Part shown: positions 21,546 through 32,588 of the stretch, one piece after another
How the letters are laid out: every line of letters starts with the position of its first letter
Position numbering within the stretch: the first letter of the stretch is position 1
Assembly: GCA_963989385.1 (NCBI GenBank)
Contig: OZ022509.1
Coordinates: forward strand, 74,422,667-74,486,666
DNA length: 64,000 bases
Direction: 5' to 3'
DNA from: Ctena decussata
Lineage: Eukaryota; Mollusca; Bivalvia; Lucinida; Lucinidae
Notes under the pieces: generated by a model
Seen by the model: the letters and a program-made list of their open reading frames with translations, nothing else
Told to the model about the DNA's origin: nothing
Database searches by the model: none
Program-made: the position numbers and the translations under genes

Positions 21546-21558
21546 GACCCGCAGTCAT
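21546..21558 (+). repeat. 13-bp target duplication, right copy
   Basis: Exact match to 19485-19497. Confidence 0.75.
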
Positions 21559-21561
21559 AAG

Positions 21562-22903
21562 GAGCATTTTCGAGTTGCCAACTCGAGTTACTCGGGTTGA
21601 AATTTGGCGCATGCGTACAAAGGTACTCGAGTACTGCCGTGCCGAACACTTCGAGTAAAGAACAAAATGGCGACGACCATCGATCTTTTTACCTTTAAGT
21701 CCAGAGTCCTATTCTCGGAATTTTCTTTTAAAACTCAGGAGTTTAATATTCACAAGAGTCAGGACTCACAAGAATTTTTAAATTGTAATGGGAAATTACA
21801 ATTCTGAAGTCGTTACTGGCCCCGCTGTAAACCCTGCTGAATATGGCAAAAGCACAAGCAGAACAATTATAATCATCAGTACGATGAACATTCTTTATCC
21901 CATTCTCACTATTATTAAACAGAAAAAGGGCAAATCATTGGCGTGACAATGGGTCATTATGGAGGCAAAACCAAAGAATTGGCTTCTTTTACAGCGGAAG
22001 TTCACTTTTCGCCATCTGTTCTGTTCTGTTCTGTACATAGATTCTCCCAATTATGGGACACCTCTTCTTCAGAGTGGAACACTATTTTTACAACTTATAA
22101 TCCTCCGTTTTTACAGTTTATAATATTCCAATTTTAAAATGATGAAATTGACGACCATCACCCTATTTACAGTCTATGAACCTCTATATTTACAGTCTAT
22201 AACACTAAAATGTTGCTAAAAGTACTTGGTAAGAAACCTGCTAGGTTGTGTATCGGAGTGTCTTTTTACTTCTTTCTTTTAGCATTTCTTCTCCGTTTAG
22301 GTATCAATGACAGCCTCTTATACCGCTCACAGTGCAAAGAGTAACAAAGTCTTCTACAGTGGTATTCAATGTTCATAGTTTGTTCAACAGTCATGTTCAG
22401 GTTTGTTATAGCACTGCAGTCTATTATGGTTTGAAGCAGGGTACTAGCATCGTTAGTAGGGTTATACAAGCCACTACAGGATTCTAGGATATTGTCTATA
22501 ATGGGTGTTCTAACAGGTGTTAGAGTTGCACATTCCAATAAAAAGTGCTGCATTGTTTCTTCGCCTTGTTGACACATCTGGCATGTAGGGTCAACTCTAT
22601 TCTGATTAAATGATGAACGGTTGACCTGGAGGATGTAGGTCCCTGTAGCTATTCTAACTTTAGTGTTGATACGGGGCACCTCATGAACGTTCCTTGCACC
22701 CTGAATGATGGGGTGACACTTGCCACAGGTGTAATTTTCAGTAGATAAGTAATCAAGGCTACCCGAGGTAAGGTGGGGGTTACGGTAGTCGAGTAAATTC
22801 GAATATGTGCGCAGTACTGCGCATGCGTATTGCGGTTACTCGTGTTGTTCTGTCAGTAACTCTAGTTACTCGAGTTACTCGAGTTGACAAACCGAAACTG
22901 CTC
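21562..22903. mobile_element. TIR-flanked composite element (ACTCGAGT ends)
   Basis: GAGCATTTTCGAGTTGCC plus AACTCGAGTTAC at the left is mirrored by GTTACTCGAGTTGAC plus AAACCGAAACTGCTC at the right. Further in, CGCATGCG and AGTACTGC recur on both sides. The interior contains a minus-strand LINE 3' end (22016-22790), which looks like a nested insertion. No clean target duplication is visible. Confidence 0.55.
22016..22792 (-). pseudogene. LINE 3' end: zinc-binding C-terminal region of a reverse transcriptase (LINE-4)
   Basis: The minus-strand frame opens near 22790 and stops at 22266. It carries a zinc-ligand pattern: CGKC, then CQMCQQGEETMQHFLLEC, preceded by VRIATGTYILQVNRSSFNQN. This arrangement is typical of the C-terminal tail of some animal LINE polymerases. 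The RT domain is absent. Beyond the stop, the 3' UTR repeats AGACTGTAAATA and ends in an (AGAAC)n tail at about 22016-22040. The family differs from LINE-1 to LINE-3, whose C-termini lack this motif. Confidence 0.75.
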
Positions 22904-22910
22904 ATGGTAT

Positions 22911-23457
22911 CCAGGAACAGTTTTAGCATCAGGATCCTGCTTTAATCGCAGTAGGGAAAGGTTAAAGGTTGAAAATAAATAAATAATAAATAAATGATAG
23001 ATAAATAAATAAATTATAAAGTAGAAAAAAGAACACCTTTAAAAGCTTTCAAAAACGTTTTGCGGCAACGGTTCACGTTTTTGTATTCATGCCGACATTT
23101 TAATCATGACATCGACCTTGACCTTTTGACACATGTCAAACCGAAAGAAGGAAACAAGTCAGAGAAAATCATGAAAATTATCCGTGTTATAGCATTACCG
23201 ACAAAAGTGAATACAGACATGTTATTTGTAGAATAATTATTTCAAAGGGATAAAGTATCATAAATATCTCATTATCCAGCATTCCATTATCTCATTTGTT
23301 TTTATTTTTCCCATAGAGTGGGTGGGGTGAAGAGTATTATGGTGAAGAGAATTCTACAATATAAATTTTTTGTCAGTTGTATTTTACTACTTTAGCCATA
23401 TGTACTTTGAGTAGATATACTAAGATGTATATCTGTTCTGTTCTGTTCTAGAGTCTT
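22911..23457. other. Unassigned; AAAT-rich run
   Basis: A (AAAT)n/(AAATA) low-complexity stretch at about 22974-23018 and a short (CTGTT)n run at about 23430-23450 resembling the tail of LINE-4. No gene seen. Confidence 0.4.
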
Positions 23458-23683
23458 GATTTTGTCAGGAAACAAGAGTTTGTCGTTATGACAAATTGTT
23501 TCTTTTGCAACTCAGGTTTCTCATCTGTTGTTCATGTATCTTTCCCAAACGCACTTTGGCGCACGTGCACATTAATGCTATATATGACAAGAATTGCTCA
23601 GAGAAATGGCGCCTTTTCGCATAAACGAAAGGCAAAGACTCAGTTCAGCCCCGCAACCTCATAACTTCCTAAGCTCGATCCTT
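23458..23683 (-). mobile_element. Helentron-like element fragment, 3' end, copy 2
   Basis: Nearly identical to 7867-8102, including the terminal hairpin and CTCTTGTTTCC on the minus strand. It lacks the TGCACACCC-type segment near its 5' side. Confidence 0.7.
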
Positions 23684-23712
23684 AGTCCTGCTGTCCCCCA
23701 CCCTGCCCTGTA

Positions 23713-23731
23713 GGGGGGGGGGGGGGGGGGG
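23713..23731. repeat. Poly-G tract
   Basis: An uninterrupted run of about 18 Gs, a likely polymerase or assembly weak point. Confidence 0.85.
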
Positions 23732-23764
23732 AGTGGTTACAAATGACTAGTGCATAAAGGAGCC

Positions 23765-23842
23765 AAATAAAATCACTGGTAGCTCAATGGTTAGTTCTAG
23801 TGCACGTTCCCCTGTTGCTAAAATTCAAGGGTTCTTTCTATA
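23765..23842 (+). repeat. Possible degenerate tRNA-like SINE head
   Basis: GGTAGCTCAATGGTTAG resembles an A box and AAATTCAAGGGTTC resembles a decayed B box about 45 bp on. No SINE body was recognised, so this is a weak call. Confidence 0.3.
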
Positions 23843-24447
23843 CCAGAATAAAATTTTGATTGTTGAACATGTTTGTTTAATGTTGTCCAGCTCTCATAAA
23901 TTTTTCAATATATTCACATGCAGGTGTAGGCAGCAGAAAAATTGTTACAGATTAATGTAACCATGACTCCTCAGGACGGGGGAACTACGGGGGATGATTA
24001 CTGACTTTCGGCCAAAATTGCCTTGGCAACAGTGGTATATTTTCATAGCACCATTTGTTTTCCAAAATTTTTATATTGGAATATAGTCCCTGAGGTGCTG
24101 TTTGGTATTATTTGACTTAAGAATTTGTTCTAGGGCTCCAAATGCAGAGCTTCTGCCAGAGTCCTGCTTACTGAAAAATCATTTCTGGTTTCTTTAGTTT
24201 TCATGTTAATAACCTAGTAATTCCAACAGCCCATTCTCAGCACAGTTTTCAAAGAAATTATTGGTTGACAACATATGCAGAGTGAAGTTTATACATCAGT
24301 AAACTGTGTGGACATTGTATTCATATGAACTTTCTCTTGCAACTAGAACTTTTTTCTTTTTCCTTGATAAATCTGCAGTTTTTGAATTTCTAACTGAATC
24401 TCAGAGTGAAGCCCAAAATTTTTCTTGAGACAACTAAGGCAAGCACA

Positions 24448-26430
24448 TGACCCTTGCCAAAAAAACCGCAGCTTTTCTACAGCTTTAGCGCAGCTTTGAA
24501 AGCTGCGCAGAAGCTTCGCAAAAGCCGGCGGTATTGGCACCTGCGTATTTAAGCTGCAGAAAAGCTAGCTTTTCTGCAGAGCTGCAGAAAAGCCGGCTTT
24601 AACGCAGCTTTATACAAACCTGCAGAAAAGCCGGCTTTTACGCAGCTTTAGCGAAGTTCTAACGCAGCTTTAATGCAGAGGCACATAAAAGCTGCGTCAA
24701 ACTCAAAAGCTGCGTTTAAGCTGCAGAAACACAGCTTTTCCGCAGGTGCCAATACCGCCGGCTTCTGCGAAGCTTCTGCGCAGCTTTTCTACAGCTCTGA
24801 TTCAGACCTGCGTTAAAGCTGCGTTTCCACAGCTAAAACGCAGCTTTATGACAAAGCTGCGTTATAGCCGCGTAAAAGCTGCGTTTCCGCAGCTTCAACG
24901 CAGCTTTAGGTCAAAGCCGCGTAAAAGCTGCGTATCCGCAGCTTCATTGCAGCTTTAGGTCAAAGCTGCGTTTCTACTGCTTGATAAGCAAACCTGCGTA
25001 AAAGCTGCGTATCTGTCAGAAACCTGCGTCTTTAAAAGTTCTGGATGAGGACAGAAAAACAGAAAGGTCAAAAATAAAAACAAATAGAATTTAATATAAT
25101 AAAACAGTGCTATACAAACACCTTTAAAAGGTACCAACTGTGATATGGTAAATTATCAGATAGCTGACTAGAAATCATGCAGTAACAAAAATACAAACTG
25201 AGCATAAAACTGTTAAATTTCAGTGCTTATCCCATTATCCCATTCCCTTGACTTTTACTCACAGATAATGAAAACAATCAAAAGGAATTCAAATTCAAGT
25301 CTTTCCCATTTTGTGTGTGTGGGAGGTCACGGAGGGGGGGTGGGGCTTGTCTGTCTGCTTGTATGTCAGTTTATCTATCTGCCTGTGGTCTTAAATAATG
25401 CAAAATTTATAAGATTAAGAACAAAATGAAATTCTAGAAAAATTAAATCTTACCAGAATCCAAATCCAGTGAAAATGAACAAGTTACAAACATTATCTCC
25501 ACATGTTTAGCCTTAAAGTCACTGTTTTCTTTTTACTTGACTCTTTATAAATGATGACTTAAAAAGTTTTTTGGAAAGATTTTTATGCCACATGGCCCCC
25601 TCAGGGAAAATTGCCATAGCAACAAGGTAATATTGCTTAATATTACATAATACCAGATTAATGTTGATGAATTTACGCAGCTCTTCAGAGCTGCGCAAAA
25701 GCTGCGTTTCTTTATTTTCTTTATAAAATATGCACCCAATCAATTCAAATTATTAAGCAAACAAATGTAGCTAGGCCCTTGTGTCCATGTGTGACGCTGA
25801 TGTTCAGATATTCATTTTTCTGTAATTTAAACCAAACATGTTGATCTTCATGCAATTCCAATTTGTAGAACAAATTTTCCCTTTGTGCTCAAAATCATTA
25901 GAAACAAAAGATAGAAAATTAACAAAAATATACCGTACCCAACCGACATGCCACAACCCTAGATACTGTATATAGTCCAAGATGGCAAAACAAAATCTCA
26001 GTTTTAGGTGAGGCAAATGTTGAAAATTTAAATACGCAGCTTTTAAAAGCTGTAGAATAGCTGCGTCTTTAAGATGGTTTGGACTTAAATTTCAGCAATA
26101 CGCAGCTTTTCTACAGCTCTCAGGAGCTGCAGATTTTATCTTTATGATTTATTTGTTGAATAAAAAAGAATATTCAGCTTTTCTACAGCTTTTAGACTTA
26201 AAGACGCAGCTTTCTGAAATTAACCAAATTAAATATCCAGCTTCTGCGCAGCTCACACAAAAAAGTACAGCTTTTGCACAGCTATTTGAAAAAAAGTACA
26301 GCTTTTCCGCAGGTCTGAAAAGAAGCGCAGCTTTTATACAGTTTTTTAAAAAATACGCAGAAAAGCTGCAGAAAAGCCGGCTTTTGCGCAGCTTTTATAC
26401 ACAGCTGCGTATAATTTTCGCAAGGGGACT
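24448..26430. mobile_element. GCAGCTTTT / AAAGCTGCG motif-array element
   Basis: Dozens of short motifs (CGCAGCTTT, AAAGCTGCG, GCAGAAAAGCCGGC) occur in both orientations at 24460-25020, 25672-25712 and 26030-26412. Inside lies an exact ~40-bp inverted repeat (24503-24545 against 24741-24783, with GCCGGCGGTATTGGCACC at its core). The outer edges CCCTTGCCAAAA (left) and TTTTCGCAAGGGG (right) are near-complements, which suggests one ~2-kb element. Central sequence 25020-26030 has no recognised coding region. Confidence 0.6.
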
Positions 26431-27091
26431 ATGGTGCTAATTTTGACAAGTCAGATGTCAGTGTCATCCCAAACATCAGTTCAACTTGAGTTGGTAACAC
26501 CCTTGACTGTATTTTTGTTTGAAACATTGACTACTTATGAGTGTTCCAACTTTGAAGGTGTATCATCATCATCATATCCATTTTAAAGCCGTTTTCCTCT
26601 ACCGAGGGTTGGGCTTGTTTGACAAGTTTCTTTGAAGGCGTCCTCTCCACTCAGAACGATTCTGAGGATCAGTGTAGAAATAGATTAAAAATGGAGACAC
26701 AAGACAAAGCCGTTTATGATTTTAGATGGAATGTGCTTGCATGCGTATGGGGAAATGACATTGTAAATGCTGTCTACCATCCCACGGTATGAATTGTGTA
26801 GCCAAAAAAACTTCAGGATGAACAAAGTTAAAATTATAAGCAATAAAGTTGGAATTATATGGAATGACTTTCTCCATTTTGGGGATTTTATGGATGTGTA
26901 AATGCCAGGGAATCTGTAAGAAACTTAACTTATAGCCCTGTGGGCTTTATTCATTTTGTGAGTGATTCACTTGATTCACTGGTGTTTACACATTGATAAC
27001 CCTCCCCCCCCCTCCCCCCTCTTCCTCCCCCCCCCCCCCCTCCAATAAATTCATTCCTCTAACCTTTGCTTTGCATCATCAAAAAAACAAA
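26431..27091. other. Unassigned, with C-rich tract
   Basis: A C/T-rich low-complexity tract at about 27001-27043. A CATCATCATCATATCC phrase at about 26564-26580 starts a block that looks like an old repeat. No exon recognised. Confidence 0.4.
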
Positions 27092-27316
27092 TGAGCTGTG
27101 ACATGACAACCAACAAAGTGGCATGTGCAAACATTGCAGACTCAGATTAGTCTTGGCATCCACCGAGTCTGATCAGAGTCTGTATGGAGGTCGCTTAGAC
27201 CCTTAGCTGCCCTTGAAGTGCACAGTGGAAATTGTGATCAGACTGGGTGGCCAGGCTGATCTGAGTCTTTGCTTTGCTGGGTGCACATGCCATTTTGTTG
27301 GTTTTGTTATGTTGTA
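27092..27316. repeat. REP1 copy, diverged
   Basis: TGAGCTGTGACATGACAACC at the left and TTTTGTTGGTTTTGTTATG at the right, with GACTCAGATTAG and AGACTGGGTGGCCAGGCTGA arms. It lies about 450 bp upstream of the first membrane-protein exon. Confidence 0.8.
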
Positions 27317-27772
27317 GATGAAATATGCATTCCATCATTTCTGATTACAGGTTCATACAAAAAGCAGCATAAGTGAGAATGAGGAGCAAGACAGATAGCA
27401 GAACTAGGAAGAGTAGCTTTAAACCAAAAAGAAAAGAAAAGCATTCCAAAGTTTCGTGTGTACAGTATTTACATGTAGTTTGCTGGGTTTATTGATTGTT
27501 GTCACATTGGAAAGAAAAGCATTCCAGAGTTTCATGTATATACCTGATATATAGTTTGCTAGATTTAGTAAGAAAACCATTACAAAGTTTCATGCCATGA
27601 TATAAAAATTGATACAGTGATCGTTCCAAGCTTAATATGACAATAATGTTACACACAGAATCAAAATTAAACAACTGTTATAATCAGCTCCAGGGACTTA
27701 AGTAGTTCATAGAGTTTTGCTATTGCAAAATAGGAAACCATTCCAAGCTCAGGAGTTATTCCAATCAAAAGC
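27317..27772. other. Region upstream of the membrane-protein exon
   Basis: Two imperfect copies of a ~100-bp phrase with GAAAAGCATTCCAGAGTTTC and ATATAGTTTGCTGG (about 27430-27600). A stop in the coding frame lies just upstream of base 27733. A possible splice acceptor (AAGCTCAG) ends at 27752, but its pyrimidine tract is poor. Confidence 0.4.
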
Positions 27773-30700
27773 ATGACAAATGTGACCGGTACTCAGCTTG
27801 TGTCTGAATCAAACACTCAGTATGGTAGTACAATGGAGCCAGGTTTAAGAGATGTATATGTGAACTCAACAGATTTCACCCCTCATGTTAATCATACGGA
27901 GGCTGGCCCTCCTCTGGACTCAGGGTTTGAACTTGGTACAGCTGTGACAGTTGCTATTGCTGTAGGGTCAGCTGTTATCATCATTATTATAGGTGAGTAC
28001 AGTAAAATTCAGACAGAAAGATCTAAAGAAACAGTGCAGAACCGTATCAGACTGTTCCTTATACACTGTGCTATTCTGTCTGTATCTTTTAGATGCATTT
28101 TTCAATGTAAAACTAAACTTTAGGACAATGACCCTAATTATATTTAGAATTTAGATGGTAAAGATGTACTTACAGTTCTAAATAAGAGGGAGCATTTGAT
28201 GAAGATTGAAGCATTTATTGCAAAAAGTTGAATATGAAAATTGCTTTTTATTCATATTTAGAAAAATGAAAAAAACATATTTTTTTACAAAATGATTTAG
28301 TTTTTAAAACAATGGTACCAAATAACTTATTGCCTTTTGTCTCATTATGAAGTATCATGAAATTAAATTCTTTTAAACCTTTCAATCGAATGCAAGAAGA
28401 CAGCTAAGTCCACTATTTTGTGACTTATCTGCCATCTTGCACTAGACTTTTGAACAACAAAGGCTCAAACTATAACTTTTATTCGCCCGTCGAAGACGGT
28501 TTGTATTATGTCGTGACCTCCGTTTGTCCGTCTGTCTGTCTGTCTTTCCGTTAACTTCTTGTGTCCACCCCATATCTCCTTAACCCATTGAAAGATTTTT
28601 TTGAAACTTGGGTCAAATGTTTGCCTTATCGAGAGGATGTGCAGAACTCATACTTCAATGATGTCCGTTAACTTTTCGTGTCCGCTCCATATCTCCTTGA
28701 CCCCTTGAAAGATTTTTTGAAACTTGGGTCAAATGTTTGCCTTATCAAGACGATGTGCAGAACTCATACTTCAATGATGTCCCACAAAGGTCAAGGTCAC
28801 ACTTAGAGATCAAAGGTCAAAAGGTGACATTTCGTATCCACTCCATATCTTGAAAATTGTTTAAGATTTCTTCATGAAAGTTTGTGCAAATATAAAGCAC
28901 CATTAGATGATGTGCAGAGAAAAAGAACCATAACCCTATTTTCATTCTTGACGGAATTATGTCCCTTTTTTTTTTTTTGTATAGTAAATACATATAAGCT
29001 TCGTGTCCGCTCCATATCTCGAAAACCGTTTAAGATTTCGTCATGAAAATTTGTATAATTATAAAGCACCATCAGATGATGTGCAGAGAAAAAGAACCAT
29101 AATCCTGCTTTCACTTTTAACAAAATTATGCCCCTTTGTATTTTTCGTATATATATATATAAGCTTTGTGTCTGCTCCATATCTCAAAAAGCGTTTAAGA
29201 TTTCTTCAAGAAAGTTTGTATACATATAAAGCACAACAGATGATATGCAAAGAAAAAGAATCATTACCCCACTTTCACTTTTAACAAATTACACCCCTTT
29301 GTATTTTTTGTATTGTAATTTTGTATTATGTTCATGTCCGCTTCATATCTCCTTAACTCTTTGAAAGATTTTTTTTTTAAACTTGAGTACAATGTTCACC
29401 TTATCGAGGCAACTTGCAGAACTCATATTTCAACAATGTCTGACAAAGGTCTAGGTCACACTTAGAGGTCAAAGTTCAAAAGGTAACATTATTTGTCCGC
29501 TCCATATCTCAAAAACCGTATAAGATTTCTTCATAAAAGTTTCTAAAAGTTCATACAAATATGAAACACCATCAGACAATGTGCAGAGAAAAAGAACCAT
29601 AACCCTACTTTCAGTTTTGACGGAATTATGTACCTTTGTATTTTTCATATAGTAATTTCATATTAGCTTTGTGTCTGGTCCATATCTTGAAAACCGTTTA
29701 AGATTTCTTCATGAAAGTTTGTACAAATATCAGATGATATGCAGAGAACAAGAACCATGACCCTACTTTCAGTTTTGATGGAATTATGCCCCTTTGTAAT
29801 TTTTGTCTAGGAATTTCATATTAGCTTAGTTTGTTTTATAGTTTTATACCTGCCTTATTATTGAAGATTTAAGCTACTGACAAAGGTCTGTCATCTCTTG
29901 TTGTCTTTCCAACTTTAAGCCCCAACGGGCGACTATTGCCCCGCTCAGCGGAGCTCTTGTTTAGTTAAAGATTTACTCCCTTGATAATAATAACAAAAAA
30001 TGATTTGATGAAATATTTCATGCAATACCTCTGACATGGTCTAACTATACATTTGAAATAGAGTTTAGATAATATTTGATAAAAGTGACTTTAAACAAAA
30101 AATAAGATAATTTTGTAAATGATCGTGGACAGTGCTTGAAATCACATTATTGGACAAAAATAATATGTTTATTCGTCACAATCACGTGCACAAATAAGAA
30201 AAATACCTGTACATGATCACATGACACGTGTGGTCAAAATCGATATTCTTACAGGCCTTGAGGAAAAAGGTACTTTGCATTTTAATTTGAAGATTATTTT
30301 TCATTCCACATTTATCGAAAAATGTGCATTTTCTCAAAACTTGTACGGTTAATTATGAGACTATTACATATTGTCTAACGAAATTTTGTTAAAATATTTG
30401 TTTCTGTAAACATGAAATAAATGAGGGAGACAATCTTCAAATATTTGCAAATATGGTTATTAAAATTGGCAATAATAAATTATTTTTAGGAAAGAAAATT
30501 TTTTTCTGGCTGTCCTAAATTTGGAAAGGGATAAAAGCGAAGAAAATATTTATTTCCTGCATACATTTAATAGTCTACATAAAAGTCCACATATTTTTTT
30601 TATCACCCTCATATATTGGCTCTTTTACAGTGATTGTGGTTGTATTGTTCATCAGAAAAAGACGGAAGAAGAAAAACAAGCCATGGGTAGACAACTTGAC

Positions 30701-32183
30701 TCTGAGTTACATAGCCGACAGTAATATTGACCTAACAAAGGTATTTACCCTTCGTGTTTCAGTTCTCCAGATCAGGAGTAAAGGGATAATTTCGGATGAA
30801 TTTTCCATAAAAACAAAACCTAATGTGCTTAAACATGGGATGCCTAAAATCATTAATTTTCCATTTGGGACAAATGGAAAATTAATGGTTTTTGGTGTCC
30901 CAATTCTTAAGCACATTAGAGTACATTGCGACACCTCATTAGAGTTGTCTCACAAAGAACATCTTGGGTTTCAACCCAAAGGTTCTGTTGAGGGTATACA
31001 ACTTTTTGTTTTCCATGAGAAAAAGAAAAATTATCTCAGAATTATCTGCAAAACCCGATTGCTTGAACTCTGATGTTCCTTTGTCCATCAAGGAAACAGA
31101 TAAGGAGAATACTTAACTTTAAGGGGAAGCAGTAGCTGTTGTGCCATTTTTCGGTTTTCCTCCGTTCTCAATGGGATCAACTCTAAAAGAAAGAGGAACA
31201 AATTCTTGCCTTCAAGAGTAGACCCCTTTTGGAAGTGTTGTATTGGAAGAGCAGGAACAGGGGGGCACAAAAGTTTTCTCCCTTTGAAAAAAATGTAGTA
31301 AAACATGGAGGTGTACCCATACACCTTAAACTGCACATTATAGAATAAGCTTGTCAAGGCAGTTCTGATTTTAAAGTTCATAATTATAGCATGCAATAAA
31401 GTTGGTTTTCATTTACATACATGTTTTGCGCATACCCTTGAATAAAACTATAGAGATATCTGTTACTGGGTTTGATATGGATCACAGTATTTATTAGGCT
31501 GAAGGCGGGGCTTTTCCACTCCAAAAAAACGATCCAAAAATCTAGCTCAATCTCTAGATTTATTGGATTGTTTTGGCAGAGAAAAAAAAAATCATACAGC
31601 AGAATTACTTTGATATGACAGCTTTACATATTTTAGAGGGTAAAATACCATCTTCAGAGCCTTAGATAAGGGGGAGTATTTGCTGATAATTAGGGATAAT
31701 TTTTGTTAATTCTGGATAAAAACATATGTTGTGACCCCTCATCTGAACCGTCTCGTCGAGACGGTTCAGATGAGGGGTCACAACATATGGTTTCAATGAG
31801 AAATAAAGAAAATTATCCCCCAATTATCATCAAATACCCCTCTTATCTAGAGCTCTGCGTCTTGTATTCTAAAATACCCTCCATCTACTTGTCCGTCCAT
31901 TGACATTTCCATAATGGCATAATATTTTTGTGTTAAATTTTGTTTCATTAGGCATTGACCAGGGCAAGTGCAAACCTTAGTAAATCTCTAGTTGAATAAT
32001 GGTCTTACATTATAATTGCATTGCTTAAAATCCCTAATATGTGAACATTACCTCTTTCAGGATAATTTTGAGGAAACCATCTCGTTAGACAACGATAACT
32101 TTCTGAACAGTCTCGATCAAGCTAACTTTTCAGTGTGGACCCCAGAAAGTAACACTCGCCAATACACCTATTCCTATTTCTAA
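27773..32183 (+). CDS. Single-pass membrane protein, C-terminal part, three exons
   Basis: Exons 27773-27992, 30631-30740 and 32061-32183 join in frame. Junctions are AG|GTGAGT, TTTTACAG|, AAG|GTATTT and CTCTTTCAG|, with phase 1 then phase 0. Together they give 150 residues and a TAA stop. Residues 1-52 look extracellular, with three N-glycosylation sequons (N3, N31, N40). About 54-81 is a long hydrophobic helix (AVTVAIAVGSAVIIIII continuing VIVVVLFI) split by intron 1, followed by RKRRKKKNK as a stop-transfer. The ~60-residue tail has four tyrosines and ends SYF, which fits a class I PDZ ligand (S/T-X-hydrophobic). There is no signal peptide, so upstream exons probably exist, and the ATG at 27773 may be internal (open upstream to about 27733). 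The family is not recognised. A cadherin-like or other adhesion receptor is one possibility, but nothing here proves it. Confidence 0.65.
28480..29962 (+). mobile_element. Helentron-associated element HINE-D (inside intron 1)
   Basis: The 5' end ATTCGCCCGTCGAAGACGG is followed by a (GTCT)n microsatellite at about 28524-28550. The tandem core has irregular units (CCGCTCCATATCTC, TTTAAGATTTCTTCATGAAA, GATGTGCAGAGAAAAAGAAC), some carrying AAGGTCAAGGTCACACTTAG. The 3' end ACGGGCGACTATTG is the inverted partner of the 5' CGCCCGT, followed by the hairpin CCGCTCAGCGG and AGCTCTTGTTTAG. It lies in sense orientation within the membrane-protein gene and has no ORF of its own. Confidence 0.75.
29963..30620. 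other. Intron 1, remaining part
   Basis: AT-rich sequence with no repeat boundary recognised. It contains several CACGTG/ACACGTG-type boxes at about 30184-30235. The polypyrimidine tract CTCTTTTACAG closes the intron. Confidence 0.4.
30821..30918. mobile_element. Palindromic MITE, family P3, copy 1 (in intron 2)
   Basis: TAATGTGCTTAA at the left mirrors TTAAGCACATTA at the right. The centre CCATTTGGGACAAATGG is flanked by TTAATTTT/AAAATTAA. It is about 98 bp with no coding capacity. Two further copies lie at 32.6 and 57.1 kb. Confidence 0.85.
31074..31659. other. Intron 2 sequence with old MITE arms
   Basis: About 31090-31340 contains GGATCAACTCTAAAAG, AAGAGTAGACCCCTTTT and a terminal GGTGTACCCATACACCTT palindrome. 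These phrases recur near 35.8, 50.5 and 55.8 kb (family P4). A small hairpin (GATCCAAAAATCTAG with CTAGATTTATTGGATT) lies at 31530-31573. Confidence 0.5.
31660..31857. mobile_element. Palindromic MITE, family P1, copy 2 (in intron 2)
   Basis: The arms are near-perfect around GACCCCTCATCTGAACCGTC and its complement, with outer TTAGATAAGGGGGAGTATTT mirrored by AAATACCCCTCTTATCTA. It is the best-preserved copy of the family here, with a central TCGTCGAGA loop region. Confidence 0.85.
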
Positions 32184-32369
32184 GGTGGAAAACAGGAACA
32201 TATGTGCAAAATAAGCCAAAGCTCTGACGATGAGGAAGGAGTATGATTTATTGAATATTTTGTGTGATTCCGGATAAGGCATGTATAACATTGTTATTAC
32301 TGTAAAAATTCTAAAAACTGGTCCACTCCAATGTTTACCATAATTGTCCTGAAAATGGGACAGTTTGGT

Positions 32370-32490
32370 TTAACATTGCAGTAATATGTCCAAAAGATAC
32401 AGATGGAATGGAAAACAGTGTAGATCCTGATCAGACTGCTCCAGGTCTGAACTGTTTGTGCAGACCTGTTGAGCCCAATACTTAGAATTT
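32370..32490 (+). repeat. Dispersed repeat R5, copy 2
   Basis: AGTAATATGTCCAAAAGATAC, GTAGATCCTGATCAGACTGC and CCCAATACTTAGAATTTTTA are shared with the copies at 2.9 and 60.7 kb. It lies just downstream of the membrane-protein stop codon. Confidence 0.6.
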
Positions 32491-32588
32491 TTATGGAGTT
32501 TGAGGTTGAAAGACTGAAGTGAAAATGTGTTCATTGGACAGTTATTTTTAAGTTCTTCTTAGAGCAGCTAGATGAGTAAAGGGCAATA

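Noticed and set aside
27773..28123. 116-codon ORF as a complete membrane protein
   Set aside because: The frame crosses a strong donor (GTGAGT at 27993) within the hydrophobic segment. Splicing to the next exon completes the helix and adds the basic stop-transfer.
28480..29962. HINE-D as exon sequence of the membrane-protein gene
   Set aside because: It has no open frame, shows tandem transposon structure and lies wholly in intron 1.
30630..31073. 147-codon continuous ORF as a complete gene
   Set aside because: Only its first 36 codons fit. A splice donor follows at 30741, and the rest runs through intron and a palindromic MITE.
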